Source: Natronorubrum texcoconense
GTDB taxonomy: Archaea > Halobacteriota > Halobacteria > Halobacteriales > Natrialbaceae
Direction: 5' to 3'
Length of the DNA stretch: 64,000 nucleotides
Assembly (NCBI RefSeq): GCF_900100335.1
Contig: NZ_FNFE01000002.1
Location: 372,001-436,000, forward strand
This document shows, piece after piece, positions 24,571 through 35,909 of this stretch. Under the pieces are notes generated by a model, which was not told the origin of the DNA, did no database searches, and was given only the letters and a program-made list of their open reading frames with translations. Made by a program: the position numbers and the translations under genes. Each line of letters begins with the position of its first letter. Position 1 is the stretch's first letter.

Positions 24571-26823
24571 ATGAGTCTCGAGGAGCCGGACTCGGCGACG
24601 CTCTCGCGGAGCCAGTACGAGTCGCTCCTCGACGCCGCCGAAACCTACCGCGAGGCGCTCGTCGTCCGCCTCTGTGGCGACGTCGGGCTTCGACCGACGG
24701 AGCTCACCGAACTCACTGTCGACGACGTCGAACAGGTCCGCATCGATCCACCACGATACCTCGTTCGGGTGCCGGCCGTCGACGACGGCTCGGGACGGAC
24801 CGCCTACCTGCCGACCCACGTCGAGCGAGAACTGCGCCGGTACGCCCGGAGCAACAGGCTGTCGACCGACGACCGGATCTTTCCCGTCACGGCGCGCCGG
24901 CTCCAGATGCTGGTGTCGGAGGTCGCGGATCGGGCCGCCGAGTTCCTCGACCAGCCGACGCTCGCCGACGTCTCGACGAGCGATCTCCGGCAGTACTTCG
25001 CTCGAACCGCGCTCGTCGACCACGCGGTCAACCCGCGCGTCGTCAAGACCGTCGGCGGCTGGCGGAGCTTCGAGGCCCTCGAGCCCTACCTCCCCGAGCC
25101 GACGGACGCGGAGATCGTCGACGCCTTCGACGCCGCGGAACGACCGTCGGGTCCCGGTCGCGGCGGATCGGGAGCCAGAACCGGGCCGATGGTGAGCGAC
25201 GACAGCGTTATCCGCCTGCTGCTCGCCGCGAGCGACCGGTACGCCCTGTTGCGACTCGACGCCGACGGCTACGTCGAGCGCTGGAACCGGAGCGCGGCCG
25301 CCATGTTCGGCTACCGGGCCGGCGAGATCGTCGGCACGCACGTTTCGACGTTCTACACGGACGAGGCCGTCGACGACGGCGTTCCCGAGCGGACGCTCGC
25401 CGCGGCGCTCGAGGACTCCGGCACCGAGACCGACGGGTGGCGCATTCACGAGGACGGCACGCGGTTCCGGGCGACCGAAGTCGTCTCGCCGCTACGAGAC
25501 GAGCAGGGCCGCCACCGCGGGTTCGCCGTCTTCGTCCGCGACGCCTCGGCCGTCCGCGAGGAGATCGAGTCGGTCCGGGCGCGCCGGGACGAACTCGAGG
25601 ATCGTTACGCGGTTGCGACGGCCCATCGTGCGGTCACTCGATCGCTGTTCGAATCGACCGATCACGAGGAGATCGAGACCGATACCTGCGCCGCGCTGGC
25701 GGACGGCCGAGCCTACGAGTGCGCCTGGATCGACCGGGCGACGCACTCGAACCAGCGAGGGGAGTGGCGGGTCTCGAGCGGGATCGACCCCGACGCCGTC
25801 ACCCACCTGGTTCCGGATCGGTGGCGCGAGACGTCCGCGACGACTGCCGATCTCGTCGGCGAACGGACGAGTGACGAGAGCGAGGCGACGGTCTCGGTCG
25901 CGACCGACGTTTCGCTCACGACGGATCGGGACGACAGCAGTGAGTCGAGCGACGAGAGCGGCGCCCTCGCACGCGTCCCGCTAGTCTACGGCGACACGGT
26001 GTACGGGACGCTCTCGGTCGTGAGCGAACGGGACGGGGCGTTCGACGCGGACGAACGCCAGTGGCTCGAGACGATCGGCCAGCAGGTCGGCTACGCCATC
26101 GCGGCGGTTCGTCGGCGCAACCTCCTGCTCTCGGATCGCGTCGTCGAACTCGAACTCACCTGCCGCGACGAAGACTCCTTTTTCGTCGACGCCTCGCGCC
26201 GACTCGGCTGTCGGTTCGAACTCGATTCGCTCGTGCCGCTCGGGGAGACGACGCAGCTGTACTACCTGCGCCTCGAGGGGGCGTCGCCGGCCGACGTATT
26301 CGACCTCGCCGCGGACGAACCCGGGATCGAGGACTGCCGACTGATCGAGACCTACGAGGGCGGATGGCGCGTCGAGTTCGTCATCGACGGCTCCTGTCCG
26401 ATCGTCACGCTCATCGAGTACGGCACCACCGTCCTCGACGCGCGATTCGAGGGTGGAACCGCGACGATCACGACCGAGTGTGCGGCCGACGCCGACTTGC
26501 GGACGATCGTCGACGGCCTGCGCGCCGTGTTCCCCGACTCCGAACTGGTCGGGAAACGCGAGGTCGAACGGACCGTCCAAACCGCCCGCGAGTTCCAGAA
26601 GGGACTCGAGGAGCGGCTGACCGACCGCCAGGAGGCGGCGCTTCGAGCGGCGTACTTCGGCGGCTACTACGACTGGCCGCGCGAGAGTACGGCCGAAGAG
26701 ATCGCCGACGCGATGGGGATCTCCTCGCCGACGCTCCACAATCACCTGCGAAAGGGCCAACACGAACTCCTGCGAACCTTCTTCGACGATCCGGACGACG
26801 GCGGATCGGATAACGCCACGTAA
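24571..26823 (+). CDS. Bat-type regulator: integrase-like + PAS + GAF + BAT + HTH_10
   Basis: 750 residues from ATG 24571; an in-frame TTG at 24556 is less likely. 1-178 resembles a tyrosine-recombinase catalytic domain: Arg41 in GLRPTEL, Arg140 in SDLRQYF and Tyr173 are where catalytic residues lie, but both His are replaced (Ser138, Gln141). It is therefore probably only a DNA-binding or dimerisation module. About 205-330 is PAS (ALLRLDADGYVERWNRSAAA), 350-510 GAF, 525-670 the Bat domain, and 690-745 HTH_10 (LTDRQEAALRAAYFGGYYDW, ISSPTLHNHLRKGQ). Between two acs genes, so likely senses redox or energy state to control acetate use; that is inference. Confidence 0.8.
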   Translation: MSLEEPDSATLSRSQYESLLDAAETYREALVVRLCGDVGLRPTELTELTVDDVEQVRIDPPRYLVRVPAVDDGSGRTAYLPTHVERELRRYARSNRLSTDDRIFPVTARRLQMLVSEVADRAAEFLDQPTLADVSTSDLRQYFARTALVDHAVNPRVVKTVGGWRSFEALEPYLPEPTDAEIVDAFDAAERPSGPGRGGSGARTGPMVSDDSVIRLLLAASDRYALLRLDADGYVERWNRSAAAMFGYRAGEIVGTHVSTFYTDEAVDDGVPERTLAAALEDSGTETDGWRIHEDGTRFRATEVVSPLRDEQGRHRGFAVFVRDASAVREEIESVRARRDELEDRYAVATAHRAVTRSLFESTDHEEIETDTCAALADGRAYECAWIDRATHSNQRGEWRVSSGIDPDAVTHLVPDRWRETSATTADLVGERTSDESEATVSVATDVSLTTDRDDSSESSDESGALARVPLVYGDTVYGTLSVVSERDGAFDADERQWLETIGQQVGYAIAAVRRRNLLLSDRVVELELTCRDEDSFFVDASRRLGCRFELDSLVPLGETTQLYYLRLEGASPADVFDLAADEPGIEDCRLIETYEGGWRVEFVIDGSCPIVTLIEYGTTVLDARFEGGTATITTECAADADLRTIVDGLRAVFPDSELVGKREVERTVQTAREFQKGLEERLTDRQEAALRAAYFGGYYDWPRESTAEEIADAMGISSPTLHNHLRKGQHELLRTFFDDPDDGGSDNAT

Positions 26824-27051
26824 CAGTCCGGCGACGAACGCCGTCGGGTCGACACTAAACCTCTAGAGGGACGGCCTTGCGCCTGCGTGGTTACGCTCGT
26901 CGTCGGCCCGGTCGATTCGCGGGTGATCCGCGCCGCCGCGCCGCGCGACCGCTCAGCGGGGGGACCCTCCCCCATATAATCGACTATAGTATCCTAATAC
27001 AGTCAATATCCTCTAGTTATTCGACCCGATTTTGCACAACTAGATGCCGAC

Positions 27052-27060
27052 TTTACTATA
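27052..27060 (+). promoter_or_regulatory. acs: TATA-like box of the second acs
   Basis: TTTACTATA ends 26 bases before the ATG at 27087. It is preceded by a long AT-rich stretch (26976-27040) including ATATAATCGACTATAGTATCC, which may hold further regulator sites. Confidence 0.55.
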
Positions 27061-27086
27061 CCGGTTGTGTATTGAGTTGGTGTATC

Positions 27087-29063
<1,977 letters not shown>

Positions 29064-29134
29064 GTCGACCGGCTTCTTTCACACGAAATCACAGTCACGA
29101 AAACACAGACAGCGACACACACGGACAACACTAC

Positions 29135-29542
29135 ATGTCAGACAATAGCTCTCAAGGTTCGGAGCCGACCGCCGAAACGGACGGCGGTGTCACGACGGAA
29201 GCGTACCTCGATAAGGAAATAAACATATTCAAGCCGGCGACGCCGTTCATGCGGGATCACCTGCGGGTGATCTGGCTCTCGTTCGTCGCGTGGATCATCG
29301 TCGTCTTCGGCCCGACGACGGCAACGCTGCTCGCACCGGACCTCATGACCGGGACGACCGTCCTGAACGGGTTCCCGCTCCACTTCGTCATGACGGCGAT
29401 CTTCACGCCGCTCGCGGCCTTGCTGCTCTCGGTCGCCTACGCCATGCAGCGCGACCGCCTCGACAGCAAGTACGATATCTCTCACGACGAGGAAACCGAG
29501 TCCGGCAGCGCCGTCGCCGCGGACGGAGGTGAGTCCGAATGA
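29135..29542 (+). CDS. DUF4212 small subunit of a sodium:solute symporter
   Basis: 135 residues. DUF4212 proteins have two TM helices (VIWLSFVAWIIVVFGPTTATLL and VMTAIFTPLAALLLSVAYAM, here about 46-65 and 85-108) and precede an SSS-family transporter, as here. The N-terminal region carries YLDKEINIFKPATPFMRDHL, a family feature. It probably stabilises the large subunit in the membrane. Stop overlaps the next start (ATGA). Confidence 0.9.
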   Translation: MSDNSSQGSEPTAETDGGVTTEAYLDKEINIFKPATPFMRDHLRVIWLSFVAWIIVVFGPTTATLLAPDLMTGTTVLNGFPLHFVMTAIFTPLAALLLSVAYAMQRDRLDSKYDISHDEETESGSAVAADGGESE

Positions 29543-31200
29543 TCGAGGCGGTCGATCCGGTGATCCTCCAGGAGACCGCCCTCGACGTGGGTGAGTTCAA
29601 ACTGGTTCCGGCACTGACGGTCGCCGCGATGCTGGCGCTGTTCCTCGGCGTCGGCTACTTCTTCCGGGTCGCCGCGGTCGACGAGCTGTGGGTCGCCGGA
29701 CGATCCATCGGCTCGATCGAGAACGGGATGGCGATCGGTGCCAACTGGATGAGCGCCGCGTCGTACCTCGGCGTCGCGGCGCTCGTCGCGACGGCGGGCT
29801 ACTTCGGCCTGGCGTACGTCGTCGGCTGGACGACGGGCTACTTCATCCTGCTCATCTTCCTGGCCGCCCAGTTCCGCCGATTCGGGAAGTATACGGCCCC
29901 CGACTTCGTCGGTGACCGGTTTTACTCCGACTGGGCGCGCGGAATCGCCGCGTTCACCACGCTCGCGATCGCGTTCACCTACGCGATCGGTCAGGCGAGC
30001 GGAATGGGATTGATGGCCCAGTACATCTTCGGCATCTCCTACGAGGCCGGCGTCATCCTGCTGATGGCCGTCACCATCGGCTACGTCGCGCTCTCGGGCA
30101 TGCTGGGGACGACGAAGAACATGGCCATCCAGTACGTCATCCTCATCATCGCCTTCACCCTCGGCCTATACGCCACCGGCTGGACCCAGGGTTGGTCCAC
30201 CGCGCTGCCGTACTTGGAAGCCGGGCCGCAGGTCGCCGAAGCGGCGAGCATCGAAGCGCAGTTCGTCGAGCCGTTCGCGAACGCGAGCTACTACGCCTGG
30301 ATCGCCCTGGCGTTCAGTCTGATCGTGGGGACCTGCGGACTGCCCCACGTCCTCGTGCGGTTCTACACGGTCGACAACGAGCGCACCGCGCGCTGGTCGA
30401 CCGTCTGGGGCCTGTTCTTCATCTGCCTGCTGTACTGGGGAACGGCCACCTACGCCGCGTTCGGCGGACTGCTATACGCCGACGGTCCCGGTGACGGCAC
30501 CTTCACCGGTATGGCGGGTGCCGAAGCCGACGCGCTGGTCGTGTTGACCGCCCAACTCGCCGACCTGCCAACGTGGCTCGTCGGACTTGTCGCGGCCGGT
30601 GCGGTCGCCGCGGCGCTCGCGACGACGGCCGGACTGTTCATCACCGCCTCCTCGGCGGCGGCCCACGACATCTACACCAATCTGTACAAGGAAGACGCGA
30701 CCCAGCGCGAGCAGATGATCGTCGGCCGTGCGACGATCGTCGGAATCGGTATCCTCGTCGCGCTCATCGGCCTGAACCCGCCGGCGCTGATCGGCGAACT
30801 CGTCGCGATGTCGTTCGCGATCGCCGGCACCGTCTTCTTCCCCGTGTTCTTCCTCGGGCTCTGGTGGGAAAACACGACTCGAGAGGGCGCCCTCTCGGGG
30901 ATGATCGTCGGCATCCTGATCTCGTTCGGGGCGATCCTGAACGACACCGCGATTCCGATGTACACCGGCGTCGAAGAGGCGGTCCTTCCCGGAGTCGCGA
31001 CCTACCTTCCGGGTACCTCGTCGGCGCTCATCGGCGTGCCGGTCGTCTTCACTGTGATCATCGTCGTCTCGGTGGTCACGGACGAACCGCCACAGCACAT
31101 CAAGCGCCTCGTCCGCCAGTGTCACAGCCCCGAACCGATGAGCCAGATGGAATCGGCCGAAGACGCCGCCGCTAACGGCGGCACCCCAGCAGACGACTAA
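29539..31200 (+). CDS. sodium:solute symporter, acetate-type (VC_2705 family)
   Basis: 553 residues, about 13 TM helices of the LeuT-like fold. Features: VAGRSIGSIENGMAIGANWM, YLGVAALVATAGYFGLAYVV, ALATTAGLFITASSAAAHDI (an SSS signature), and a long hydrophilic C-terminus. Paired with DUF4212 and directly after acs, the likely substrate is acetate or another short carboxylate, imported with Na+. The next gene is UspA, two bases after the stop, so it is probably in the same transcript. Confidence 0.9.
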   Translation: MIEAVDPVILQETALDVGEFKLVPALTVAAMLALFLGVGYFFRVAAVDELWVAGRSIGSIENGMAIGANWMSAASYLGVAALVATAGYFGLAYVVGWTTGYFILLIFLAAQFRRFGKYTAPDFVGDRFYSDWARGIAAFTTLAIAFTYAIGQASGMGLMAQYIFGISYEAGVILLMAVTIGYVALSGMLGTTKNMAIQYVILIIAFTLGLYATGWTQGWSTALPYLEAGPQVAEAASIEAQFVEPFANASYYAWIALAFSLIVGTCGLPHVLVRFYTVDNERTARWSTVWGLFFICLLYWGTATYAAFGGLLYADGPGDGTFTGMAGAEADALVVLTAQLADLPTWLVGLVAAGAVAAALATTAGLFITASSAAAHDIYTNLYKEDATQREQMIVGRATIVGIGILVALIGLNPPALIGELVAMSFAIAGTVFFPVFFLGLWWENTTREGALSGMIVGILISFGAILNDTAIPMYTGVEEAVLPGVATYLPGTSSALIGVPVVFTVIIVVSVVTDEPPQHIKRLVRQCHSPEPMSQMESAEDAAANGGTPADD

Positions 31201-31202
31201 CC

Positions 31203-31661
31203 ATGTACGATACGATACTCGTTCCCACTGACGGTAGCGACGTTGCAGCGAACGCGGTCCACCACGCGATCGATCTGGCCGAGAAATACGACGCCGCCGT
31301 CCACGCGTTGTACGTCGTCGACACCAGCGCGATGGACATCAGCCTCGGCACCGAACAGGTCGACCGCATCCGACAGGGCAAGTACGACGAGATGCCCGAA
31401 GTACAGGAGCGCGCCAACAAGGCGACCGGCAGCGTCGCCAGTCAGGCGCGCGAACGCGGCCTCGAGGTGACCGAATCCGTCGTCGCCGGCCAGCCCCACA
31501 GCCGGATCGCGGACTACGCCGCAAACCACGACGTCGACCTCATCGTCATGGGGTCGGCCGGCCGCGGCGGCGTCAAACGCGTCCTGCTCGGCAGCGTCGC
31601 CGAGCGGACCCTGCGGACGACCGACATTCCGGTCCTCGTGGTCGACATCCGGGAGGATTGA
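31203..31661 (+). CDS. universal stress protein (UspA family)
   Basis: 152 residues. MYDTILVPTDGSDVAANAVH is the standard first strand and helix, and GSAGRGGVKRVLLGSVAERT is the intact ATP loop (G-2x-G-9x-G-S). It is the last gene of the acs-DUF4212-SSS unit and is followed by a clear intrinsic terminator. Usp proteins beside SSS transporters are frequent and may regulate transporter activity; this is an inference from context. Confidence 0.92.
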   Translation: MYDTILVPTDGSDVAANAVHHAIDLAEKYDAAVHALYVVDTSAMDISLGTEQVDRIRQGKYDEMPEVQERANKATGSVASQARERGLEVTESVVAGQPHSRIADYAANHDVDLIVMGSAGRGGVKRVLLGSVAERTLRTTDIPVLVVDIRED

Positions 31662-31670
31662 CATCGGACT

Positions 31671-31711
31671 CGAGTCGAGTTTCCTCCTGTGACCGCTCGA
31701 CTCGCTTTTTT
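31671..31711 (+). terminator. intrinsic hairpin terminator
   Basis: CGAGTCGAG (31671-31679) and CTCGACTCG (31696-31704) pair perfectly over 9 bp with a 16-base loop, then a C and six T (31706-31711). Right after the UspA stop, it ends the acetate transport operon. Confidence 0.7.
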
Positions 31712-31754
31712 GCGATGCGCTCAGTTCGAGACGCGAGCGGTGAGTCCGCCGCGA

Positions 31755-31970
31755 TCAGCGCTCCGACGTCGCCAACTCGAGGCTCATAAAGAAGAGGAAG
31801 TAGGCGGCGATCCCCGCAAGCATGAACAGGTAGTACGCCCAGTCGGGGCCCTCGAGGACGCGAAAGATGAGGTCGACGACCGTCACCCAGACGATCGCGA
31901 ACACCAGATCGACCAGCAGCCCCCAACGGTCCTCCCGGGCCTCCCGGATCCATTCGCGAACGCTCGTCAT
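31755..31970 (-). CDS. small two-TM membrane protein
   Basis: 71 residues, MTSVREWIREAREDRWGLLV then two TM helices (DLVFAIVWVTVVDLIFRVL and YYLFMLAGIAAYFLFFMSLEL). The amphipathic, charged N-terminus and short length resemble haloarchaeal hypothetical membrane proteins. The function is not known. Confidence 0.75.
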   Translation of the reverse strand: MTSVREWIREAREDRWGLLVDLVFAIVWVTVVDLIFRVLEGPDWAYYLFMLAGIAAYFLFFMSLELATSER

Positions 31971-32059
31971 CGCCCGGTCACCCGCCGGCGTGCGAGGTCG
32001 GTCATTACGTGATCCTTTCGCAGGGGATCGAAAAAGCTTATCGACGACCGGAGCGCCGG

Positions 32060-32536
32060 TTACTCGTCCCAGTACGCTACGTCGTCGTCGATTCGATAGT
32101 AGCCGTCGAACGTCCGTTCATCGCGGCCGCCCGGCGGCGAGCCGACGAAGACGCCGAACTTCTCCATCTCGGGGTAGACGGTGAGGTCCGGCTCGTTCAT
32201 CGTCGAGATCATCAGGTATCGGAGCGGTTCCTCGCCGTCGTTGACGATTCGATGGCCGCCGTTTTCGTCCGCCGGGAGGGTGACGAAGTCCCCGGCCGCC
32301 AGCGGCTCCTCGCCGGTCTCGGCTCGAAGCAGTCCCTCGCCCGCCAGCACGTACAGCGCCTCCTCGTTCGCCGTGTGGTAGTGGTAGGGCCACGAGCGCA
32401 TCCCCGGCGGAAGTTCGTAGAGGCTACAGCCGAGGTCGTCGGCCTCGACGGCGCTCGAGAGCTCCTTGCGTCGGAACGCGGTCTTCCCGTGATCGTACTC
32501 CCGCCAGTCGACGTTCGATTCGTTGATCTTCTCCAT
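32060..32536 (-). CDS. cupin-domain protein
   Basis: 158 residues. The metal-binding cupin motif 1 is present: His52, His54, Glu59 with YVLAGEG after it, and motif 2 is HRIVNDGEEPLRYLMIS with a His. One small beta-barrel, cytoplasmic. The family includes isomerases, oxygenases and sensors; substrate cannot be assigned. It stands alone on the minus strand, with start ATG at 32536. Confidence 0.85.
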   Translation of the reverse strand: MEKINESNVDWREYDHGKTAFRRKELSSAVEADDLGCSLYELPPGMRSWPYHYHTANEEALYVLAGEGLLRAETGEEPLAAGDFVTLPADENGGHRIVNDGEEPLRYLMISTMNEPDLTVYPEMEKFGVFVGSPPGGRDERTFDGYYRIDDDVAYWDE

Positions 32537-32621
32537 ACGGTCGGACAGAACACGTCACCGAAAGAAGGTTTGGGAGGAAAGGGTCGCGCACTCGGCGGAG
32601 TCGTCGAGTCGGAGTCGGCGG

Positions 32622-33812
32622 CTATTCGGCGGCAGGAAGCGTGAAGAAAAACGTCGATCCGTCGCCGGGTTCGGAGTCGACCCAGATTTCTCCATCGTGA
32701 CGCTCGACGATCCGCTTGCACAGCGCGAGCCCGATCCCCGACCCAGCGTGTTCGTCGACCGAGTGTAGGCGCTGGAAGATGCCGAAGATTCGATCGGTCT
32801 CGTCGGGATCCACGCCGATCCCCTCGTCTCGGACAGAAATCGTCCACGTCGACTCTTCTCGAGTCGCCGAGACGTGAATCCGCGGCAGTTCGTCGCCGCT
32901 GTACTCGATCGCGTTGCTCACCAGGTTCTGGAAGAGTTGCTGTAACTGCCGTTCGTCTCCGTCAACGGCGGGTAACGGCTCTCGAGTGATCTCGGTGTCG
33001 GTCTCGTCGATCTTGAGCTGCAGATCCGTGAGGACGTCGTCGAGAACGGCGTCCAGATCGACGGGGTCAAACTGGCCGCCCTGCGTGCCGACCCGCGAGT
33101 ACTCGAGCAGGCCGTCGATCATCTCGCGCATGCGATCGGCCCCGTCGACGGCGTACTCGATAAACTCCTCGCCGTCCTCGTCGAGTTCGTCGCCGTAGCG
33201 ATCCTCGAGCAACTGGAGGTAGCTTGTCACCATACGGAGTGGTTCCTGGAGGTCGTGGGAGGCCGCGTACGCGAACTGCTCGAGTCGGTCGTTCGACGCC
33301 TCGAGCTGCGTGATCGCCCGCTCGAGGCGGTCCTCAGTTTCTTTCAACCGATCGTTCTGCTCTTCGACCGTTCGAGCGTGGGTGAGCGCCCGCGCCTCGT
33401 GGACGCCGATTCCCAGGCCTGCGATGGAGCCGATCGACAACAGGACCGCCTGCGTCCCGAACGTGTAGTTGACGGTGACGCCCGGGTGGAGGATGCGCAG
33501 CCCGACCACGAGACCCATAACGGCGATGCCGCCGAAGACCCACGTCACAATCCGCGGGTAGAGTTCGGACGGAATCGTCGAGGTGGGTAACCAGCGGCCG
33601 ACGTACAGCATGATCAGCCCCGGCGTGCTGAGCAAGACCAGATCGAGCACCGCCTCGAGAAACCCACCAGTACCGATCAACGCGGCGAACGATCTGACGA
33701 TTGAACTGGTGAGAAGCAACACACCGAGTACGGGAATAACGAGGTGCCAGCGGGTCGTCTCGTCCCGATAAGAGTCAGGAAGTATGTCGAGTTCGAGAGA
33801 GCCCACACCCAT
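32622..33812 (-). CDS. membrane sensor histidine kinase
   Basis: 396 residues from ATG 33812; a longer start at 33860 would sit only a few bases below the TATA-like ATTTAAAC (33868-33875), so 33812 is preferred. The N-terminal half has four to six hydrophobic segments (WHLVIPVLGVLLL, FLEAVLDLVLLSTPGLIMLY, IVTWVFGGIAVMGLVVGLRI, AVLLSIGSIAGLGIG). A coiled coil (EEQNDRLKETEDRLERAI) follows, then a HisKA domain with His in YAASHDLQEPLRM and a HATPase_c domain with N box NLVSNAIEYSG, G1 DEGIGVDPDET and G2 GSGIGLALCKRI. It may pair with a regulator outside this stretch. The sensed signal is unknown. Confidence 0.9.
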   Translation of the reverse strand: MGVGSLELDILPDSYRDETTRWHLVIPVLGVLLLTSSIVRSFAALIGTGGFLEAVLDLVLLSTPGLIMLYVGRWLPTSTIPSELYPRIVTWVFGGIAVMGLVVGLRILHPGVTVNYTFGTQAVLLSIGSIAGLGIGVHEARALTHARTVEEQNDRLKETEDRLERAITQLEASNDRLEQFAYAASHDLQEPLRMVTSYLQLLEDRYGDELDEDGEEFIEYAVDGADRMREMIDGLLEYSRVGTQGGQFDPVDLDAVLDDVLTDLQLKIDETDTEITREPLPAVDGDERQLQQLFQNLVSNAIEYSGDELPRIHVSATREESTWTISVRDEGIGVDPDETDRIFGIFQRLHSVDEHAGSGIGLALCKRIVERHDGEIWVDSEPGDGSTFFFTLPAAE

Positions 33813-33877
33813 TACGGGTACATACGAACGGCGGCGCTGTTTAGCGTCGCTTTTTCGCACACAATCCGTTTAAATAC

Positions 33878-34537
33878 TCAGCGGGAAGATTTCTCCAAGT
33901 CCGAGAGGGAACTCCCGAGGATTTGATTGATACCGCGTCGAAGTCGAGAGCCGACGGCTTGCTGCGTGATGCCGAGTTCCTCGCCGAGTTCGTCCATCGT
34001 CACCTCCCGCGGGGAGTTGAAGTAGCCGCGGTTGTAGGCGAGTACCAGCGCTTCTTGCTGCGAATCGGTCAGCGCCGCTTCGGGCTTCGTCTCTATCGGC
34101 GTGAGCGCGTGCAACTTCGTCAGCGTGATCGGAATCTCGAGTTCTCTGCACCGTCGCTGGAAGGACGCGATATCGCTTCGGTCGTCCCCGCGGATCTCGA
34201 ACGTCCACTGCTGGTTCGTTCCGACCGCTTCGATGAGCGCGATATTCGTCTCCGTCAGCGTGTTCAGAACGCCGGCGTAATCCAGCGTCCACTCGATGCG
34301 CAACAGGTGCTCGTCCTCGACGGAATCGACGAGCTGGATCCCCTTCACCCCCGGATGCGCGGCAAACGAATTCTCGATGTCCTCGGCGGCAGTCCCGCGA
34401 ACCCAGAAGTAGGGAACGACCACGTCACGTGCCGGGATGATTCGCTCCAGTTCGACCGTCACTCCCGGCAGTTGTTCGAAGACGCTCCCCAACGGGAACT
34501 CCTCGGACGGAACCGTAAACGTCGCCTCGGTAGCCAT
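33878..34537 (-). CDS. HTH_10 (bacterio-opsin activator type) transcription regulator
   Basis: 219 residues. N-terminal sensing domain of the haloarchaeal HTH_10 family, then the C-terminal HTH: LTDSQQEALVLAYNRGYFNS, MDELGEELGITQQAVGSRLRRGI. The DNA-binding helix is the last 55 residues. Divergent from Trm56 at 34683 and close to the kinase gene; whether the kinase and this regulator cooperate is not shown. The ligand is unknown. Confidence 0.88.
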   Translation of the reverse strand: MATEATFTVPSEEFPLGSVFEQLPGVTVELERIIPARDVVVPYFWVRGTAAEDIENSFAAHPGVKGIQLVDSVEDEHLLRIEWTLDYAGVLNTLTETNIALIEAVGTNQQWTFEIRGDDRSDIASFQRRCRELEIPITLTKLHALTPIETKPEAALTDSQQEALVLAYNRGYFNSPREVTMDELGEELGITQQAVGSRLRRGINQILGSSLSDLEKSSR

Positions 34538-34682
34538 GCTCCGACCGTTATCTCCGCCGGTAAATATCTGCTACGGGGTTCGTTAGACGTCCATCCGACG
34601 CCGATACGAAACGACACCGCATGCGAGCCTGCGTCGCTACCAAAACGAAACCCCCTAACCTCGCCCGGGAGTCCACTCGAGC

Positions 34683-35231
34683 ATGCACGACGACAGCGAG
34701 GTCGCCGTCCTCCGACTCGGCCACCGGCCCGGTCGAGACGAGCGGATGACGACCCACGTCGGTCTGACCGCGCGGGCGCTGGGTGCCGACCGCGTCTGGG
34801 TCCCCGACAACGCCGGCCAGTCCAGAGACACCGTCGCGGACATCACCGACCGGTTCGGCGGCCCCTTCGAGGTCGATCTCACGGACTCGCCGCAGGGAAT
34901 CATCCGCAACTGGGAGGGGCGGGTCGTCCACCTCACGATGTACGGCGAGCAGGTACAGGACGTCGAGAACGACATTCGAGCCGCCCACCGGGATGACGGC
35001 AACCCCATCCTCGTCGTCGTCGGGGCCGAGAAGGTCCCGTTCGACGTCTACGAGGAAGCCGACTGGAACGTCGGCGTGACGAACCAGCCCCACTCCGAGG
35101 TTGCCGGCCTGGCCGTCTTTCTCGACCGGCTGTTCGAGGGTCGCGAACTCGAGCGCGAGTGGGAGGACGCGGACCGAGAAGTGATTCCGATGGAGACCGG
35201 CAAGCGCGTCGAGTCGACGGACGAAGAGTAA
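34683..35231 (+). CDS. trm56: tRNA (cytidine(56)-2'-O)-methyltransferase Trm56
   Basis: 182 residues. SPOUT-class methyltransferase that methylates the ribose of C56 in the T-loop of archaeal tRNAs, using SAM. Recognised by VLRLGHRPGRDERMTTHVGL at the N-terminus, the ILVVVGAEKVPFDVYEEADW strand-loop and VTNQPHSEVAGLAVFLDRL in the knotted C-terminal region. Archaea-specific and normally single copy, so a housekeeping gene. Confidence 0.92.
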   Translation: MHDDSEVAVLRLGHRPGRDERMTTHVGLTARALGADRVWVPDNAGQSRDTVADITDRFGGPFEVDLTDSPQGIIRNWEGRVVHLTMYGEQVQDVENDIRAAHRDDGNPILVVVGAEKVPFDVYEEADWNVGVTNQPHSEVAGLAVFLDRLFEGRELEREWEDADREVIPMETGKRVESTDEE

Positions 35232-35240
35232 CGAACGAAC

Positions 35241-35909
35241 TCAACCGGACGGCCGAAACAGTCGAAACGGCCGGAGCAGTCGTCGGCCGACCGTCCGAAC
35301 GACGTGTCGAGCCATCGCGACGGCACCCATCTCGTTCTCGTCGATCACGTAGCCGTTGCCGACCCGTTCGATCGGACCCGACTCGCCGTGAGTCTCGAGA
35401 AGACCCTCGAAGTCGGATTCGGTGAGCCCCGTCCGCGACTGGATCTCCGCGGCGGTGAGCGGTCGATCGGCCTCACGGAGCGTCTCGATCAGCCAGCGGT
35501 TGTGCTCTCCCAGCAGGAGCAGTTCGTCGTTCGATATGTCTTGCTCGTCCTCGCTCCGCTCGTCGGGAGGGGTGCCGTTGCGCCACGCGTCGACCCCGTC
35601 GAGTACGATCCAGGCCCCGACGACGGCGAGCGCCGGGCCGAGCCAGGAGTCGTCGGTTAGGACGCCGTAGCCGCCGGCGGCGAGGACGATCGAGCCGAGT
35701 ACGACGGTCGCGAGTGCGGGCTCGATGTCGAGTCCCGCCGCATCCGCGGTCGTTCGAACGAGCGGTGTGACGACGACGATTCCGAGGACGACCGCGACCG
35801 CGGACGACTCGAGACCGAGCGCGTAGAGTACGCCGAGGAGGACGACCGCGCCGACGAGATCCGCCGTGTCGATCCCCTCGCGGAACCGGGCTGCGAACTG
35901 TCGGACCAT
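35241..35909 (-). CDS. membrane protein with C-terminal winged-helix domain
   Basis: 222 residues from ATG 35909; a longer frame to 36083 is Arg-rich upstream and lacks a promoter, so it is rejected. 20-130: four hydrophobic segments (LVGAVVLLGVLYALGLESSA, VAVVLGIVVVTPLVR, LATVVLGSIVLAAGGYG, WLGPALAVVGAWIVL). 150-200: a winged-helix-like segment (ELLLLGEHNRWLIETLREAD, PLTAAEIQSRTGLTESDFEG). Its C-terminus is basic (RTVGRRLLRPFRLFRPS), unusual here and probably membrane- or nucleic-acid-facing. No named family. Confidence 0.7.
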   Translation of the reverse strand: MVRQFAARFREGIDTADLVGAVVLLGVLYALGLESSAVAVVLGIVVVTPLVRTTADAAGLDIEPALATVVLGSIVLAAGGYGVLTDDSWLGPALAVVGAWIVLDGVDAWRNGTPPDERSEDEQDISNDELLLLGEHNRWLIETLREADRPLTAAEIQSRTGLTESDFEGLLETHGESGPIERVGNGYVIDENEMGAVAMARHVVRTVGRRLLRPFRLFRPSG

